Source of the DNA: Streptococcaceae bacterium
Lineage (GTDB): Bacteria; Bacillota; Bacilli; Lactobacillales; Streptococcaceae
Length of the DNA stretch: 9,373 bases
Assembly: GCA_031270215.1 (NCBI GenBank)
Contig: JAISYB010000125.1
Span: 1 to 9,373, forward strand
Reading direction: 5' to 3'
Of the stretch, positions 1 through 6,879 are shown one piece after another (the stretch's first letter is position 1; every line of letters starts with the position of its first letter). A program made the position numbers and the translations under genes. The notes under the pieces were generated by a model that worked only from the letters and a program-made list of their open reading frames with translations, searched no databases and had not been told where the DNA came from.

Positions 1-2
1 TA

Positions 3-794
3 TCAAAGAAAGATTTGATGGGAAATCAAAGTACGGAACAGTTTGACAATATCCAGCGTTTTTATATGGAAACTTCGCAAAATATGGCAAAGCTAAACGC
101 CTTAAAGCAGGCTGATAAGCCATATCAATTTGAATATTTAGGTGTTTATGTGATGGATGTTACGACTAAGTCAACCTTTAAAGATAAACTCTCAATTGCT
201 GATACGGTTACTAAGATTGATAATAAACGCTTTGATAGTACTAAGGCACTGATTAAATATCTCCAGACCAAGCAGCTAGGTAGTCGTGTTGAGGTTGGCT
301 ATGAGCATAGCGGCAAGAGTAGGCAGACAAGCGGAAAGATGATTAAGCTAGCAAATGGCAAGTACGGGATTGGCATTACCTTAATTGACCATACAGAGAT
401 TAAAAGTAATCCTGAAATCAAAATTGATGCGGGGAATATCGGCGGACCTTCTGCCGGCTTGATGTTTACGCTGGAAACTTATCAGTTATTGAGCGGCAAA
501 AACCTGCGTGGCAATTTAAAAATCGCTGGCACTGGAACGATGGCAGATGATGGCGAAGTTGGACGAATCGGTGGGATTGATAAAAAAATTGCGACTGCTG
601 TAAAGAATAAGGTAGATGTCTTTTTTGCGCCAGACGATACAATTACCTCTGAGATGAAACAGGCTGACCCAAAGATCGTTAGTAACTACCAAGAAGCGCT
701 TAGGGCAAAGAAAAAGTTAAAAACAAAGCTTAAAATCATTCCGGTTAAGACATTGCAGGATGCAGTGGATTATCTAGAGCAGCAAATCAAGTAG
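3..794 (+). CDS. sepM: SepM/YlbL-family PDZ-Lon serine protease, 5' truncated by window edge
   Basis: This is the C-terminal 263 codons of a membrane-anchored S16 (Lon-type) serine protease with a PDZ domain. The reading frame is open to the window edge, so the ATG/TTG near base 15 is internal; the N-terminal membrane anchor and first part of the protein (family about 340-350 residues) lie outside. Counting from the first visible codon, a PDZ domain spans about residues 45-115. The Lon catalytic domain follows, with Ser150 in the GGPSAG motif (codon 450-452) and Lys195 in IGGIDKK (codon 585-587), aligning with the Ser-Lys dyad of E. coli Lon (S679/K722). Streptococcal SepM trims the competence pheromone outside the cell; Bacillus YlbL is linked to the DNA damage response. 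The substrate here is unknown. No clear terminator follows the stop codon. Confidence 0.9.
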   Translation, partial: SKKDLMGNQSTEQFDNIQRFYMETSQNMAKLNALKQADKPYQFEYLGVYVMDVTTKSTFKDKLSIADTVTKIDNKRFDSTKALIKYLQTKQLGSRVEVGYEHSGKSRQTSGKMIKLANGKYGIGITLIDHTEIKSNPEIKIDAGNIGGPSAGLMFTLETYQLLSGKNLRGNLKIAGTGTMADDGEVGRIGGIDKKIATAVKNKVDVFFAPDDTITSEMKQADPKIVSNYQEALRAKKKLKTKLKIIPVKTLQDAVDYLEQQIK

Positions 795-815
795 TCTATT
801 CCAAACTATTGTAAG

Positions 816-830
816 AAATTTCTGAAAATA
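816..830. promoter_or_regulatory. Putative CodY-binding box upstream of dapH
   Basis: AAATTTCTGAAAATA matches the CodY consensus AATTTTCWGAAAATT at 13 of 15 positions by direct alignment; mismatches are at positions 3 and 15. It ends 13 bases before the -35 element of the dapH promoter. CodY represses amino-acid biosynthesis genes when branched-chain amino acids and GTP are plentiful in many low-GC Firmicutes, so the site fits its neighbour. Whether this organism encodes CodY cannot be seen here. Confidence 0.5.
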
Positions 831-843
831 CTGCCGGAATTGA

Positions 844-873
844 TTTACACGTTAGGCTTTGTTAACGTATAAT
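844..873 (+). promoter_or_regulatory. dapH promoter (sigma-A type)
   Basis: The -35 TTTACA (844-849) and the perfect -10 TATAAT (868-873) are separated by 18 bases, giving a predicted start near 880 and a leader of about 64 bases. A second TATAAT at 912-917 has no good -35 and is less likely to be used. The spacer carries a dyad, listed separately. Confidence 0.65.
849..868. repeat. Inverted repeat filling the dapH promoter spacer (possible operator)
   Basis: ACGTTA (849-854) and TAACGT (863-868) are perfect 6-base arms 8 bases apart. The left arm overlaps the last base of the -35 element and the right arm overlaps the first base of the -10. A repressor bound here would block RNA polymerase directly. 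The arms resemble no operator that I recognise. Confidence 0.4.
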
Positions 874-943
874 AAATGACAATGAGACTTAATTAATCAA
901 GTCGTTTCAGCTATAATCGTTACTTATGAAAGGAAGAATAAAG

Positions 944-1645
944 ATGAATGCAGAAGAAATTATTCGCTTTATTGGTAATGCTAAGAAGCAAACGCCGGTT
1001 AAAGTGCATTTAAAGGGTAGATTAGGAAATATTTCATTTCCTAAGGAGGTTAAGAGTTTTACCAATGATGATACAGGAGTTCTCTTCGGTGATTGGGAGA
1101 TTATCGAGCCGGTGCTTAAGGCACATCAAGCTGATATTGTTGATTTTGTGATTGAAAATGATAGTCGTAACTCTGCGGTGCCCTTGGTTGATAAGAAGCG
1201 ATTTAATGCGCGGATTGAGCCGGGAGCAATTATTCGCGATCAAGTCGAAATTGGAAGCCATGCGGTTATCATGATGGGAGCAATTATTAATATTGGTGCA
1301 GTGATTGGTGAAGCAACGATGATTGATATGGGTGCCATCTTAGGCGGTCGTGCAACGGTTGGAAAAAATTGTCATATTGGCGCAGGTGCTGTCTTAGCTG
1401 GGGTGATTGAGCCGCCTTCTGCTGATCCTGTGGTTGTTGAGGATGATGTCTTAATTGGTGCTAATGCCGTTGTCGTTGAAGGGGTCAGGATTGCTCAAGG
1501 TGCAGTCGTTGCGGCCGGTGCGATTGTCCTAGAAGATGTACCACCTTATACTGTGGTTGCAGGTAGCCCAGCACGTGTGATTAAAAACGTTGATGCGAAA
1601 ACGAAAAGTAAAACAGAATTAATGGATGAGTTGCGTAAACTCTAA
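944..1645 (+). CDS. dapH: 2,3,4,5-tetrahydropyridine-2,6-dicarboxylate N-acetyltransferase
   Basis: DapH transfers acetyl from acetyl-CoA to tetrahydrodipicolinate, giving N-acetyl-2-amino-6-oxopimelate, in the cytosolic acetylase branch of diaminopimelate/lysine synthesis. The protein is 233 residues from the chosen start. It has the small DapH N-terminal domain (about 1-80, including the VLFGDW segment) and then a left-handed beta-helix of hexapeptide repeats (about 85-195) with the family stretches ARIEPGAIIRDQV, MMGAIINIGA and VLAGVIEPPSA. The C-terminus (KTKSKTEL) resembles lactobacillar DapH. An in-frame ATG at 926 would add six residues, but the Shine-Dalgarno AAAGGAAG (929-936) ends 7 bases before 944 and overlaps that ATG, so 944 is preferred. 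The deacetylase of the same pathway follows 63 bases downstream, suggesting cotranscription. Confidence 0.95.
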   Translation: MNAEEIIRFIGNAKKQTPVKVHLKGRLGNISFPKEVKSFTNDDTGVLFGDWEIIEPVLKAHQADIVDFVIENDSRNSAVPLVDKKRFNARIEPGAIIRDQVEIGSHAVIMMGAIINIGAVIGEATMIDMGAILGGRATVGKNCHIGAGAVLAGVIEPPSADPVVVEDDVLIGANAVVVEGVRIAQGAVVAAGAIVLEDVPPYTVVAGSPARVIKNVDAKTKSKTELMDELRKL

Positions 1646-1653
1646 GTCACAGG

Positions 1654-1682
1654 AGCTTGAGACGTGAGTCGAGAGCTTTTTT
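1654..1682 (+). terminator. Imperfect hairpin plus T-run between dapH and the deacetylase gene
   Basis: AGCTT (1654-1658) pairs with GAGCT (1673-1677, one G-U). GAC (1661-1663) pairs with GTC (1668-1670) over a GTGA loop. The two stems are separated by a symmetrical GA/GA internal loop, which can form tandem sheared G-A pairs. TTTTT follows at 1678-1682. It may act as a partial terminator or as an mRNA-stability element lowering expression of the second gene. The stem is short, so full termination is doubtful. Confidence 0.35.
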
Positions 1683-1708
1683 CATTAAATGAAAGAAAAG
1701 GATATGAG

Positions 1709-2833
1709 ATGGATTTTATTCAAATAAGACGTAAGCTACATCAAATGCCAGAGGTTGGCTTGGAGGAATTTCAAACACATACTTACCTGATGGAACAGAT
1801 TACGGCAATTACTCAAAATAAACCGTTTGTTGAGATACGTCAGTGGCAGACGGGGATACTAGTTTTTATCAATGGTACACAGCCAGACAAAACAATCGGC
1901 TGGCGAACAGATATTGATGGATTACCTATTTTAGAAGCAACTGAGCTTTCGTTTAAATCACAACGAGAGGGTTTTATGCACGCTTGTGGGCATGATTTTC
2001 ACATGACGATTGCTTTAGGATTATTAGAAAGTTTGTCTGAGATACAGCCGAGAAACAATCTGTTGATTTTGTTCCAACCTGCTGAGGAAAATGAAGCAGG
2101 TGGCATGTTGATGTATGAGGCGGGTGCATTTGTTGATTGGCTGCCAGATGAATTTTACAGCTTGCACGTCAATCCGGACTTGCCAGTTGGGACGATTGGC
2201 ACACGTGTTGGGACATTATTTGCTGGCACATGTGAAGTTTTAGTTAAGTTTACCGGAAAAGGCGGTCATGCGGCATTTCCCCATCGCGCCAATGACATGA
2301 TTGTTGCGGCAAGTCATTTTGTGACGAGTGTTCAAAGCATTGTATCAAGAAACGTTAATCCAATTGAGGGAGCGGTAGTGACCTTTGGCAGCTTTCATGC
2401 TGGTACGACTAATAACGTGATAGCAGAGGCGGCGACGCTCCATGGAACAATTCGTACGTTGACTCAGCAGATGAATGAGCTGACACAAAAGCGGATTAAG
2501 GAGATTGCAGCAGGGATAGGACAGATGTTTGATTGCCAAGTTGAGATTGATTTAAAACAAAAAGGCTATTTACCGGTTGAAAATAATCCACAGCTGACAA
2601 GACAATTAATCGACTTTTTTAAAGTAATTCCTGAGGTTAACTTAGAAATTACCGAGCCGGCAATGACTGGCGAGGATTTTGGTTATTTATTATCTAAGGT
2701 CAATGGCGTAATGTTTTGGCTGGGTGTTGACACGCCTTTTGCGCTACATCATCCTCAATTTAATCCGGATGAAAGGGCGATTTCCTTTGCTGTTAAGCAG
2801 GTTTCCAGCTTTTTGAAGGCTCAGATACGATGA
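1709..2833 (+). CDS. ykuR: N-acetyldiaminopimelate deacetylase (M20 amidohydrolase)
   Basis: This metal-dependent amidohydrolase (EC 3.5.1.47) removes acetate from N-acetyl-LL-diaminopimelate, the step after DapH and the aminotransferase; it is called YkuR in Bacillus and dapL in some annotations. It has 374 residues from the ATG at 1709, the usual family length. Visible M20D motifs are RTDIDGLP (66-73), HACGHD (91-96, likely metal ligands Cys93 and His95), PAEE (124-127, general base and ligand), His153 in SLHV, the GKGGHAAFPH dimerisation segment (183-192) and HHPQF near the C-terminus (348-352). A GTG at 1664 would add 15 residues, but AAAAGGA (1696-1702) lies 6 bases before 1709 and favours the shorter form. 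Placement right after dapH supports the assignment against related IAA-amino acid or hippurate hydrolases. Confidence 0.9.
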   Translation: MDFIQIRRKLHQMPEVGLEEFQTHTYLMEQITAITQNKPFVEIRQWQTGILVFINGTQPDKTIGWRTDIDGLPILEATELSFKSQREGFMHACGHDFHMTIALGLLESLSEIQPRNNLLILFQPAEENEAGGMLMYEAGAFVDWLPDEFYSLHVNPDLPVGTIGTRVGTLFAGTCEVLVKFTGKGGHAAFPHRANDMIVAASHFVTSVQSIVSRNVNPIEGAVVTFGSFHAGTTNNVIAEAATLHGTIRTLTQQMNELTQKRIKEIAAGIGQMFDCQVEIDLKQKGYLPVENNPQLTRQLIDFFKVIPEVNLEITEPAMTGEDFGYLLSKVNGVMFWLGVDTPFALHHPQFNPDERAISFAVKQVSSFLKAQIR

Positions 2834-2872
2834 TTTATACTGATTTGATAATTGAGCCGTGCAGTCAAAGAG

Positions 2873-2896
2873 TTGCTGTTTTTCAAAAATCAGCAA
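2873..2896. terminator. Strong inverted repeat between the lysine unit and hom
   Basis: TTGCTG (2873-2878) and CAGCAA (2891-2896) are perfect complements. The inner TTTTT and AAAAA can extend the stem with one bulged T, leaving a very small loop. The following bases (TAAAATTTT) are not a clean T-run, so termination of the upstream unit is possible but not certain. It sits about 12 bases upstream of the hom -10 element and could also be an operator or the site that replaces a poor -35. Confidence 0.4.
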
Positions 2897-2904
2897 TAAA
2901 ATTT

Positions 2905-2913
2905 TGATATAAT
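2905..2913 (+). promoter_or_regulatory. Extended -10 promoter of hom-thrB
   Basis: TGATATAAT holds a perfect TATAAT (2908-2913) preceded by the TGn extension. The expected -35 position (around 2885-2890) is an A-run with no match to TTGACA, which is typical of extended -10 promoters. The predicted start is near 2920, leaving a short leader of about 27 bases with no room for a riboswitch or T-box. Confidence 0.55.
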
Positions 2914-2946
2914 AAAAATAAATTACCGAAATCGAAAGGATATAGT

Positions 2947-4236
2947 ATGACAAAGACAATTAAGATTGGTTTATTAGGATTAGGGACGGTTGGCGGCGGT
3001 GTGCCGAAGATACTTGAGGCACAAGCTGAAAAAATTAAACAAAGTACAGGTGTTGAGATTGTTGTAGCTAAAGGCTTAGTTCGTGATGAAGCTGAAAAAG
3101 CACTTCGCAAAACACAGTTTGAGATTGAACTAACGACAAATTATGATGATATTGTAGAAGATGAAGAAATTGATATTATCATTGAATTAATAGGTAAGCT
3201 TGAACCGGCAAGGACATTTATATCCCGAGCACTGAAGGCTGGCAAGCACGTTGTGACAGCTAATAAAGATTTGCTCGCACAACATGGTTTAGAATTAATT
3301 GAGCTTGCTGGCAAAAATAAGGTTGATTTGTATTATGAAGCCAGTGTCGCTGGCGGTATTCCAATCTTAAGAACTCTTGCCAACTCGCTTGCTGATGACG
3401 GTATAACGAAGGTTCAGGGTATTGTTAATGGAACGACTAACTATATGCTGACTAAGATGGTAGAAGAAGGTCAAAGCTATGAAGAAGCATTGGCAAAGGC
3501 GCAAGAGCTTGGCTTTGCTGAAAGTGATCCGACAAATGATGTTGACGGTATTGATGCAGCCTATAAAATGGTTATCCTAACGCAATTTGCTTACGGAATG
3601 AATATCCAGCTTGAAGATGTGGCACGTCGTGGTATTCGTCATGTATCAATAGATGATGTCAAAATGGGTCAAAAGCTCGGCTATGTCATCAAGCTAGTTG
3701 GCGAAACGAGCTTGCTTTCAGACGGCGTTGCAGCAGAGGTTGCACCGATGCTTGTGCCAGTGCAGCATCCTTTAGCAGCAATTAAGAACGAAATGAATGC
3801 TGTTTTTGTTGAATCAATGGGAATTGGCGAGTCAATGTATTATGGACCAGGTGCCGGTAGCCTACCGACTGCAACCAGTATCGTTGCTGATGTCGTACAG
3901 ATAGCCAAGAATATTCAAAGCGATACCACAGGTGTGCCATTTAATCCATATCACCTTGCAACAAAGCTTGCTAAGGATACACAGATTAAAGGAAAATATT
4001 ACTTTGCAATCAAAACACCAGATAGAAAAGGGCAAATTTTAAAGCTTGCTGAGATTTTTACAAAGTATGATGCGAGCTTTGAGCAGGTCTTACAGCAGAA
4101 GGCGAATGGCGAACATGCACGCGTTGTTGCAATTTCGCACACAATTACTAATGCACAATTTAAAGCGATTAAAGCCGAAATTGAGCAGGTCGAAGGCTTT
4201 AAGTTGATTAATACCCTACGTGTATTAGGTAAATAA
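2947..4236 (+). CDS. hom: Homoserine dehydrogenase with C-terminal ACT domain
   Basis: This enzyme reduces aspartate-4-semialdehyde to homoserine using NAD(P)H (EC 1.1.1.3), the branch point from lysine to threonine and methionine. At 429 residues it matches the monofunctional Gram-positive form of about 430. The Rossmann motif is GLGTVG (11-16). The catalytic domain carries TANKDLL (104-110), EASVAGGIPI (131-140), GIVNGTTNYML (158-168) and the family signature with ESDP (192-195) and DVDGIDAAYK (198-207). An ACT domain at about 351-429 suggests allosteric feedback, classically by threonine. Shine-Dalgarno AAAGGA (2935-2940) is 6 bases before the ATG. thrB follows after 10 bases, so the two form an operon. 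Confidence 0.97.
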   Translation: MTKTIKIGLLGLGTVGGGVPKILEAQAEKIKQSTGVEIVVAKGLVRDEAEKALRKTQFEIELTTNYDDIVEDEEIDIIIELIGKLEPARTFISRALKAGKHVVTANKDLLAQHGLELIELAGKNKVDLYYEASVAGGIPILRTLANSLADDGITKVQGIVNGTTNYMLTKMVEEGQSYEEALAKAQELGFAESDPTNDVDGIDAAYKMVILTQFAYGMNIQLEDVARRGIRHVSIDDVKMGQKLGYVIKLVGETSLLSDGVAAEVAPMLVPVQHPLAAIKNEMNAVFVESMGIGESMYYGPGAGSLPTATSIVADVVQIAKNIQSDTTGVPFNPYHLATKLAKDTQIKGKYYFAIKTPDRKGQILKLAEIFTKYDASFEQVLQQKANGEHARVVAISHTITNAQFKAIKAEIEQVEGFKLINTLRVLGK

Positions 4237-4246
4237 GGAGAGATTT

Positions 4247-5113
4247 ATGCGAATACAAGTGCCTGCAACCAGTGCTAATATCGGTCCCGGGTTTGATTCC
4301 TGCGGGATTGCAGTCAATCAATATCTTGTGATTGGCGTTCATGAACCAACTGAAAAATGGGAGATTCATCATGACTTAGGAGCAGATGTGCCGAGGGATA
4401 AGACGAATTTATTGATTGAAACAGCCTGCAAAATTGCGCCAGACATTCAACCACATGCAATTCACATGGTTTCACAAATTCCGCTTGCACGAGGCTTAGG
4501 CTCTAGCAGCAGCGTGATTGTTGCAGGGATTGAGCTTGCCAATCAACTGGGGAATTTGAATTTAAGTGTTGAAGAAAAGCTTGAGTTGGCAACGGAAATT
4601 GAAGGACATCCGGATAATGTTGCACCGGCATTGCTGGGGAATTTGACGATTTCAAGCTTTATTGATGGACAGGTTCAAACGGTTACTCACGCCTTTCCAA
4701 AATGTGCGATTGTTGGATTTATTCCTAATTACGAGCTGAAAACAAGTGACTCACGAGAGGTTTTGCCAGCAAGCTTTGATTATAAAACAGCTGTTTTGGC
4801 AAGTTCGATTGCTAATGTCATGATTTCGGCTTTGATAAAAGGTGATTTGAAGCTCGCAGGAAAGATGATTGAAAAAGATCAATTTCATGAGCCGTACCGG
4901 CAAGGTCTAGTGCCAGAGTTTTTGGAAATTCGTGCGTTGGCAAAAGAATATCAAAGCTATGCGACATATCTAAGTGGCGCTGGACCAACGATTTTAGCCT
5001 TGCTGCCGGAAGAATATGCGATTGATTTTGCTGAGGAATTAACAGATTTAGAGTTGAATGGTACCGTCAAGCTGTTTGAGATTGATACCAAAGGTCTGAC
5101 AGTATTAAAATAA
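4247..5113 (+). CDS. thrB: Homoserine kinase (GHMP family)
   Basis: ThrB phosphorylates the gamma-hydroxyl of homoserine with ATP, committing it to threonine (EC 2.7.1.39). Its 288 residues match the family. The three GHMP motifs are visible: N-terminal PATSANIGPGFDSCG (6-20), the ATP-binding PLARGLGSSSSV (79-90) followed by EGHPDNVAPALLGN (119-132), and C-terminal SGAGPT (243-248). Shine-Dalgarno AAGGAG (4235-4240) overlaps the hom stop codon and lies 6 bases before the ATG, which implies translational coupling. Threonine synthase, often in the same operon, does not follow; the neighbouring DNA is noncoding. Confidence 0.97.
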   Translation: MRIQVPATSANIGPGFDSCGIAVNQYLVIGVHEPTEKWEIHHDLGADVPRDKTNLLIETACKIAPDIQPHAIHMVSQIPLARGLGSSSSVIVAGIELANQLGNLNLSVEEKLELATEIEGHPDNVAPALLGNLTISSFIDGQVQTVTHAFPKCAIVGFIPNYELKTSDSREVLPASFDYKTAVLASSIANVMISALIKGDLKLAGKMIEKDQFHEPYRQGLVPEFLEIRALAKEYQSYATYLSGAGPTILALLPEEYAIDFAEELTDLELNGTVKLFEIDTKGLTVLK

Positions 5114-5133
5114 GCTGGCTCGTATTTGTCTAA

Positions 5134-5146
5134 TGAGGGATTAAAA
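5134..5146 (+). repeat. 13-base direct repeat, copy 1 (TGAGGGATTAAAA)
   Basis: The same 13 bases occur at 7185-7197. The copies lie on either side of the kinase region, just after thrB and about 300 bases before the transporter operon. They may mark the edges of an inserted or rearranged segment, or be coincidence in AT-rich DNA. Confidence 0.35.
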
Positions 5147-5157
5147 AAATCGCCTTT
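5137..5157 (+). terminator. Weak hairpin after thrB, possible terminator
   Basis: GGGATT can pair with AATCgCC (one bulged G) across an A5 loop, followed by TTT. The T-run is short and broken by G, so this is only a candidate end for the hom-thrB transcript. No better terminator is visible between thrB and the kinase gene. Confidence 0.25.
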
Positions 5158-5250
5158 GTGCTGAGCATATTGAAATTTTACAAATTAAGAAGAAAACTGC
5201 CTGCGTAGGTTACAACGTCAGGTATCTCAACATATGAGATGAATAAAAAT

Positions 5251-5436
5251 AAAGGAGGAGAGTTCGCCAAAACACGTAATATCGAAAAACTCGAACGAAA
5301 GCTAGATTTAGTCTACCGTAAATGAGCTAACTACATTCAAAGCTGTCAACTGTGATAGCTGGCAGCGAAGAATGAGACGTTGTATCAGTGGCGTATGAAA
5401 GTACAGGTAAAATCAGACACGTTTAAACTAGATTAA
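5251..5436 (+). pseudogene. Decayed ORF relic with intact Shine-Dalgarno but no start codon
   Basis: AAAGGAGG (5251-5258) is a near-perfect ribosome-binding site, but the codon where translation should begin (5263-5265) is TTC. The frame then reads AKTRNIEKLERKLDLVYRK and meets TGA at 5323, then TGA and TAG at 5353-5358. It continues as LAAKNETLYQWRMKVQVKSD before TAA at 5434. The composition is charged and helix-like. I do not recognise the family. The pattern suggests a small gene that lost its start and gained stops; chance is possible. A hairpin AGCTGTCA-ACTG-TGATAGCT (5341-5360, 8 pairs with one G-U) lies inside it, and a 6-base dyad with 7-base loop (TAGATT/AATCTA, 5429-5447) overlaps its end. 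Confidence 0.35.
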
Positions 5437-5471
5437 ACAGAAATCTAATCACAAAACTGATTTCATTCGAT

Positions 5472-6776
5472 TTGAATAGACTTTTGGCAACAATTAGTGT
5501 GGAAGAAATAATACTTATCCTTCGATTGATTGCTCAATTTATTACATTACTATTGATTAATGATTTAGTGTTACAGCTAAAATTAAAACTGCCATCACTC
5601 AAATGGTTGATTGGGCTGATAATCGTGCTGATTATCCCATTGCTTTTTTTGCCATTTGCGACAGTTTTTTCTTGCATGGATTATTTTATCGTCATTTTGT
5701 TTATTGTTTGTCAAATCAAACGGAAAATTTTCCTTTCCTTAATTATTGATTTATTTAGAATTTGTGCAATTGGCGCAGTTTCGATTGTTTTATTTAGCAC
5801 AGTTCGTCATTTTAATTCCGGCAATCTGACGTTCATTATCCAATTATCAGAAGCAATTGTCTTGGGCATTTTAGGCTTACTTACATTATTATTTAGAAAA
5901 AGAATCCAAAAATTCTTTTTGAAATTCGAACTTTCAAAAATACATTGGAAATATTTAGCATTATTTTATTTAATCGAATGGGTTTTTACGATTCAAACCT
6001 TATTACTTGTGGCAATGATTGATTATAAAAAATGGTTGGCAGTGGTGTGTGGCGGCATAATTTTTATCGTCATGGGGGGATTTTTACTTTTATTTGCTCA
6101 AAAAGAGGTTCATTACCGAGCCGTAATCACTCAACAAGGAGAAAAGCAGCAGTTAGAATTATTCATTATGCAGCAGGAAAATTATTATCAAAATTTATTG
6201 GATAAGCATATGGAGCAAAGAAAACTCCGACATGACCTTCGTTTTTATATGACAACAATTCAACAGGATTTAATCAATAAAAAGTACGATAAGGCTGTCA
6301 TGTCTATCAATACAATGTTACAGGTTGACAGCAGCAAGGATTTTTATTTTAGCGGACATCCGTTAGTAGATGTTTTAATTTATAACGCTTTAAGTATCTA
6401 TCCTGAACATTTTATTCGACTAAAATATCAGGGTGAAACCATTAGCATACCAGATTCATTTGGCAAACTTGATTTTTCTTTATTGATTGGTAATTTAGTA
6501 ACCAACGCAATAGAGGCAAATTTGAAATGCCCGGCTGCCAAGCGCTACTTAAAGATGAAAGTAGCAAGGAAATCGGAGGCTTTGTTGATTGTTTTGAGCA
6601 ATCCGACAGCTGAAAAGTTAGACATGGCACATGATGTTTTAAAAACAACAAAATCTAAAAAAGGTCATGGATTAGGAACACAAATTATTTTCGACATGAT
6701 TAAAAAGAATAATGCGGATATTAGTTATTCTGTCACTGACCATCAATTTCAGGCAAAAATGACGATACCGTTGTAA
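5472..6776 (+). CDS. AgrC/ComD-like sensor histidine kinase (HPK10 type, GHKL ATPase), orphan
   Basis: The gene encodes a membrane peptide-pheromone-type sensor kinase of 434 residues, the usual size for AgrC/ComD/BlpH proteins. The N-terminal half is six or seven hydrophobic segments (about 11-30, 45-64, 70-85, 88-110, 121-142, 160-182, 188-208), the usual ligand-sensing region. A linker helix of 209-250 leads to the phospho-acceptor His254 in RKLRHDLRFY. The GHKL ATPase has its N-box at 341-346 (NLVTNA) and G-box GHGLG at 398-402. Such kinases usually phosphorylate a LytTR-family regulator encoded beside them, but none is present here. The TTG start is inferred: the frame is open back to 5427, has no ATG before residue 69, and no Shine-Dalgarno precedes 5472. 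The gene is visibly more AT-rich than thrB, which is consistent with acquired DNA. Confidence 0.85.
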   Translation: MNRLLATISVEEIILILRLIAQFITLLLINDLVLQLKLKLPSLKWLIGLIIVLIIPLLFLPFATVFSCMDYFIVILFIVCQIKRKIFLSLIIDLFRICAIGAVSIVLFSTVRHFNSGNLTFIIQLSEAIVLGILGLLTLLFRKRIQKFFLKFELSKIHWKYLALFYLIEWVFTIQTLLLVAMIDYKKWLAVVCGGIIFIVMGGFLLLFAQKEVHYRAVITQQGEKQQLELFIMQQENYYQNLLDKHMEQRKLRHDLRFYMTTIQQDLINKKYDKAVMSINTMLQVDSSKDFYFSGHPLVDVLIYNALSIYPEHFIRLKYQGETISIPDSFGKLDFSLLIGNLVTNAIEANLKCPAAKRYLKMKVARKSEALLIVLSNPTAEKLDMAHDVLKTTKSKKGHGLGTQIIFDMIKKNNADISYSVTDHQFQAKMTIPL

Positions 6777-6805
6777 TTCTTAATGACCACTTACGTATGA
6801 TTTTT

Positions 6806-6831
6806 GACCAGTTAGTGCAGCTGGTCTTTTT
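6806..6831 (+). terminator. Intrinsic terminator of the kinase gene
   Basis: GACCAG (6806-6811) and CTGGTC (6821-6826) are perfect 6-base arms around a 9-base loop, followed directly by TTTTT (6827-6831). It begins 29 bases after the kinase stop codon. It separates the kinase transcript from the small ORF downstream, unless read-through occurs. Confidence 0.8.
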
Positions 6832-6879
6832 CGACTAAATGTTTTATGTTATTTTGTTCTTGGAAAGGAGAGGATAACT

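Noticed and set aside
926..943. Longer dapH start at the upstream ATG
   Set aside because: That ATG overlaps the Shine-Dalgarno of the ATG at 944, and the extra six residues are not DapH-like.
1034..1261. Minus-strand ORF within dapH
   Set aside because: It lies wholly inside a strongly supported gene, has no family features, and looks like a shadow of dapH codons.
2345..2539. Minus-strand ORF inside the deacetylase gene
   Set aside because: Antisense to a conserved enzyme, with no recognisable domain and nothing suggesting a real product.
2878..2892. CodY-like sequence upstream of hom
   Set aside because: Only about 9 of 15 positions match and the right half is poor; better explained by the inverted repeat.
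2744..3110. Two overlapping minus-strand ORFs across the ykuR-hom gap
   Set aside because: They are antisense to conserved genes and to the hom promoter, and their translations have no recognisable domain.
6442..6651. Minus-strand ORF in the kinase ATPase domain
   Set aside because: Shadow of the GHKL domain coding sequence with no independent support.
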